Below, in pieces: positions 5,279 to 6,986 of a DNA stretch of 6,986 nucleotides; position 1 is the first letter of the stretch, and each line of letters begins with the position of its first letter. Source of the stretch: a bacterium. GTDB lineage: Bacteria; Planctomycetota; UBA11346. The notes under the pieces are model-generated. The model was not told where the DNA came from, ran no database searches, and saw only the letters and a list, made by a program, of their open reading frames with translations. Where the stretch lies: positions 1 to 6,986 of the forward strand of contig JAIFKN010000171.1 of the NCBI GenBank assembly GCA_020049615.1, read 5' to 3'. Made by a program: the position numbers and the translations under genes.

Positions 5279-6355
5279 CTACGCCATGGTTACGGAGGCG
5301 TCAAAGACCATCGCCTCAGCAGTGGGTGCACGATGTGCGACCAGGTCTGCGATCATGGCCCCGGTCATGGGCGCCAGGAGCACGCCGTTGCGGAAATGTC
5401 CGGTGGCGATGCATAGGCCAGGACGGACCCTGCCGATCGCCGGCAATCCAGACGCGAGTCGCGGTCGCAGGCCGGTCCAGGTTTCGCAGATCCGCGTGCC
5501 GGCTAGCGCCGGCACGGCCCTACCGGCCCAGGCGGCCAGCATGGCGATGGCGGCTGGATCGTCGCTGCGCTCGAAGCCGGCCTCGACCATGGTCGCGCCG
5601 ACCACCACGCTGCCATCACGGCGGCTCATCAGGTACTGGTGGCCCTCGCGTACGAAACCGGGCAGGTGGCAGGGGCCGGCCAGGCGGACCATCTGGCCTT
5701 TCACCGGGGCGCCGGCCAGGCGGGCGCCGGTAAGGGCGGCGAGTGCGGGTGTCCAGGCGCCGCTGGCCAGGATGACCTCCTCGCCGGCATGGAGGCGGCC
5801 ATCGGCAGTGCGCACGGTGGTCGCTTCGATCGCTGTCACAGGTGAACCGCTGCGGTCCTCGACTCCGGCGGCGAGGCAGGCGGCGCGCAGGGGCGGCAGG
5901 ACGCGGCGCGGATCGACCTGGGCTCCGGGCAGCCACAGCGCCCCGACGCCGGTCGCGGCCCCGGGACAGCCGCGGGCGTAGGCCGCCGGCGACAGCCGCA
6001 GCACATCGGTGCCGGCGGCGCGCAGCCAGCGCAGGCTGGATTCGAGACGATCGAGTTCGGCGAGGTCGGCGGCGCGGATCCAGCCGCCGCGATCGCGCCA
6101 GTCAGCGTCGGCAGGCGACAGACCGAGCTCGGCGAGGAAGCTTGGCCACCGCTCCAGTCCGGCGGCGCACAGCCGCCACAGCGGCGTCGGCTGCTCGGCC
6201 TCGTGGTGCGGGGCGAGCATGCCGGCGGCCGCCCAGCTGCTCTCGTGCGGCTCGCGCGAGGCGTCGAGCAGCACGACGCGATGGCCGTCGCGCGCCAGGT
6301 GCCAGGCGCAGGACAGGCCGATGAGTCCGGCGCCGATGACGGTGACCTGCGACAT
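5279..6355 (-). CDS. thiO: Glycine oxidase ThiO (FAD-dependent D-amino-acid oxidase family)
   Basis: This 358-residue flavoenzyme oxidises glycine to dehydroglycine (iminoacetate), which feeds formation of the thiamine thiazole ring. The start VTVIGAGLIGLSCAWHLA (4-21) is the FAD-binding Rossmann motif GxGxxG, with D31 ending beta-2. SSWAAAGMLAPH (39-50), APVKGQMVRL (216-225), TWTGLRP (292-298) and TGHFRNGVLLAP (318-329) are hallmark ThiO blocks. By alignment from memory, Y241, M256, R297 and R322 correspond to the substrate-site Tyr246, Met261, Arg302 and Arg329 of the Bacillus enzyme. Length is usual. The ATG at 6355 gives the standard N-terminus. The leader is pyrimidine-rich with no SD. 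No thiS/thiG/thiE neighbour and no TPP riboswitch is visible. Instead it forms a two-gene unit with a receiver protein. A related DAO-family amine oxidase is the main alternative. Confidence 0.9.
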   Translation of the reverse strand: MSQVTVIGAGLIGLSCAWHLARDGHRVVLLDASREPHESSWAAAGMLAPHHEAEQPTPLWRLCAAGLERWPSFLAELGLSPADADWRDRGGWIRAADLAELDRLESSLRWLRAAGTDVLRLSPAAYARGCPGAATGVGALWLPGAQVDPRRVLPPLRAACLAAGVEDRSGSPVTAIEATTVRTADGRLHAGEEVILASGAWTPALAALTGARLAGAPVKGQMVRLAGPCHLPGFVREGHQYLMSRRDGSVVVGATMVEAGFERSDDPAAIAMLAAWAGRAVPALAGTRICETWTGLRPRLASGLPAIGRVRPGLCIATGHFRNGVLLAPMTGAMIADLVAHRAPTAEAMVFDASVTMA

Positions 6356-6370
6356 GGAGGGGCTGTATGC

Positions 6371-6392
6371 GGGAGGGCTGGGAGGGGAAGGG
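6371..6392 (+). promoter_or_regulatory. G-quadruplex-forming motif in the thiO/receiver divergent promoter
   Basis: The plus strand reads GGG-A-GGG-CT-GGG-A-GGGG-AA-GGG, five G runs joined by loops of 1 or 2 bases. Another GGGG lies at 6359-6362. Such short loops fit the strict G3+N1-7 definition of a quadruplex. It lies 15-37 bases before the thiO start, on the strand opposite the thiO coding strand, and about 75-95 bases before the divergent receiver start. The rest of the 111-base region (6356-6466) shows no clear promoter boxes. Confidence 0.5.
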
Positions 6393-6466
6393 TGAACGCT
6401 GGGGGCTCAACGCGGGCTGAAGTCCTGGGCCGCTGGCAGTGGCGATGCACGTCGCTACACCCCGGC

Positions 6467-6874
6467 ATGCCCCTGCTGGTGTGGATCGTCGACGACGCCC
6501 TGTCCAACCACCGCGCGGTTGGCGCGACGGTGCTGCAGATGCCGGAGTTCACCTGCGAGGGCTTCACCGACGGCGATGAGGCGGTGGCCGAGTTCACGCA
6601 TCGTACGAAGCACGCCGCCGACCGCCTGCCGCGTCTCATCCTGATGGACTTCTATCTCGGCGGGACGCGCGGCGACGACATCACCGAGCGCATCCGCGCC
6701 GTGCATACGCCGCTGACGCCGATCATCGCCGGCTATTCGTCGGTCGCCTCGGGTAGCCGGCAGATCGTCGCCGCCGGTGGCGACATCGTGGTGCGCAAGC
6801 ACACCGCCACCGACGGGACCAACCCGGACCTGCGGCTGTACCTGGAATCGCTCCTACGCATTGCGGACCGCTGA
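6467..6874 (+). CDS. Stand-alone receiver-domain protein (atypical response regulator)
   Basis: This 135-residue receiver domain has no output domain. The beginning MPLLVWIVDDALSN has the acidic pair D9/D10. LILMDFYLGGTRGDD (58-71) places the phospho-acceptor at D61 with the usual short loop after it. IVVRKH supplies K111. It departs from the norm in two places: the conserved Thr/Ser after beta-4 is replaced by AGYSS (Tyr90, with Ser91 next), and the Pro after the lysine is His. It may still be phosphorylated, with altered switching. The ATG at 6467 gives a normal receiver N-terminus. The frame is open upstream but not receiver-like, and the start has the CCGGC-ATG context with no SD. It is divergent from thiO and ends 22 bases before uvrA, so read-through into uvrA is possible. 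It is distinct in sequence from the receiver at 4830-5258. Confidence 0.88.
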   Translation: MPLLVWIVDDALSNHRAVGATVLQMPEFTCEGFTDGDEAVAEFTHRTKHAADRLPRLILMDFYLGGTRGDDITERIRAVHTPLTPIIAGYSSVASGSRQIVAAGGDIVVRKHTATDGTNPDLRLYLESLLRIADR

Positions 6875-6896
6875 ATAGGTCTATACCGACCGGGAC

Positions 6897-6986
6897 ATGC
6901 CCGACCCGACCGCCCTCGCCGCCGCCGAACTGCACACCATCCAGATCCGCGGGGCGGCCGAGCACAACCTCAAGCACGTCGACCTC
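6897..6986 (+). CDS. uvrA: Excinuclease ABC subunit A, N-terminal start (partial)
   Basis: The first 30 residues are visible. After a short Ala-rich lead they read LHTIQIRGAAEHNLKHVDL, which matches the invariant UvrA beginning (IxIRGAREHNLKNIDL). UvrA is the damage-sensing ATPase of nucleotide excision repair. The first Walker A motif would follow just beyond the window edge. The ATG at 6897 is 22 bases after the receiver stop. That gap has a TATACC box between GGTC and GACC, but no recognisable SOS (LexA) box and no good SD. The gene may be read from its own promoter or together with the receiver gene. Confidence 0.93.
   Translation, partial: MPDPTALAAAELHTIQIRGAAEHNLKHVDL

Noticed and set aside
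6203..6466. Long N-terminal extension of the atypical receiver protein in the same frame
   Set aside because: It overlaps thiO on the other strand, is Arg/Gly/Ala-rich without domain character, and the receiver fold starts naturally at 6467.
6356..6466. TPP riboswitch upstream of thiO
   Set aside because: The leader is short and C-rich, with no THI-box-like CUGAGA core or multi-stem arrangement.
6875..6896. GGTC-TATACC-GACC dyad before uvrA as an SOS box
   Set aside because: It has only four-base arms and matches none of the LexA box consensus types I know; kept only as a possible -10-like element.

Overview
The window is a G+C-rich, densely coded chromosomal stretch with eight protein genes. 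Two of them are cut by the window edges. Signal-peptide-type and beta-barrel-like features in one gene suggest a Gram-negative cell envelope. A class II CPD photolyase, a GH28-like beta-helix protein of the kind often seen in Planctomycetota/Lentisphaerota/Verrucomicrobiota-type genomes, and several genes without a Shine-Dalgarno (SD) motif make a PVC-like bacterium conceivable. This is inference, and I cannot name a taxon. I see no tRNA, rRNA, CRISPR array, IS element or phage gene.

Left part (1-1481, + strand): the end of an AraC-type regulator is followed by a 426-residue pectinase-like (GH28) right-handed beta-helix protein without a signal peptide. The 102-base gap holds a dyad overlapping the ribosome binding site and a possible 13-codon leader ORF that ends in an ATGA overlap with the GH28 start. 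This looks like a regulator and enzyme pair for sugar or oligogalacturonide use.

Centre (1493-3890): a class II photolyase on the minus strand converges on GH28 with an 11-base gap. It diverges from a TIGR01777-type SDR epimerase (YfcH-like). The 85-base divergent region carries a perfect 9-bp inverted repeat with a 14-base spacer. This is a good operator candidate for shared, perhaps light-linked, control.

Right centre (3891-4825): a relatively A/T-rich leader contains a TTGACA box and a textbook AAGGAGG placed in the loop of a small hairpin. It precedes a secreted, probably outer-membrane beta-barrel protein of unknown function. A strong hairpin terminator lies between that gene and the converging response regulator gene.

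Right part (4830-6986): a minus-strand two-gene unit encodes ThiO glycine oxidase and then a single-domain response regulator 20 bases downstream. A second, more divergent stand-alone receiver protein is transcribed divergently from thiO, and the 111-base region between them contains a canonical short-loop G-quadruplex motif. The first 30 codons of uvrA follow 22 bases after this receiver gene.

I see no convincing new multi-gene system. The items most worth checking are the photolyase/SDR operator, the thiO gene sandwiched between two orphan receiver proteins with a G4 motif, and the SD-in-loop leader of the membrane protein.
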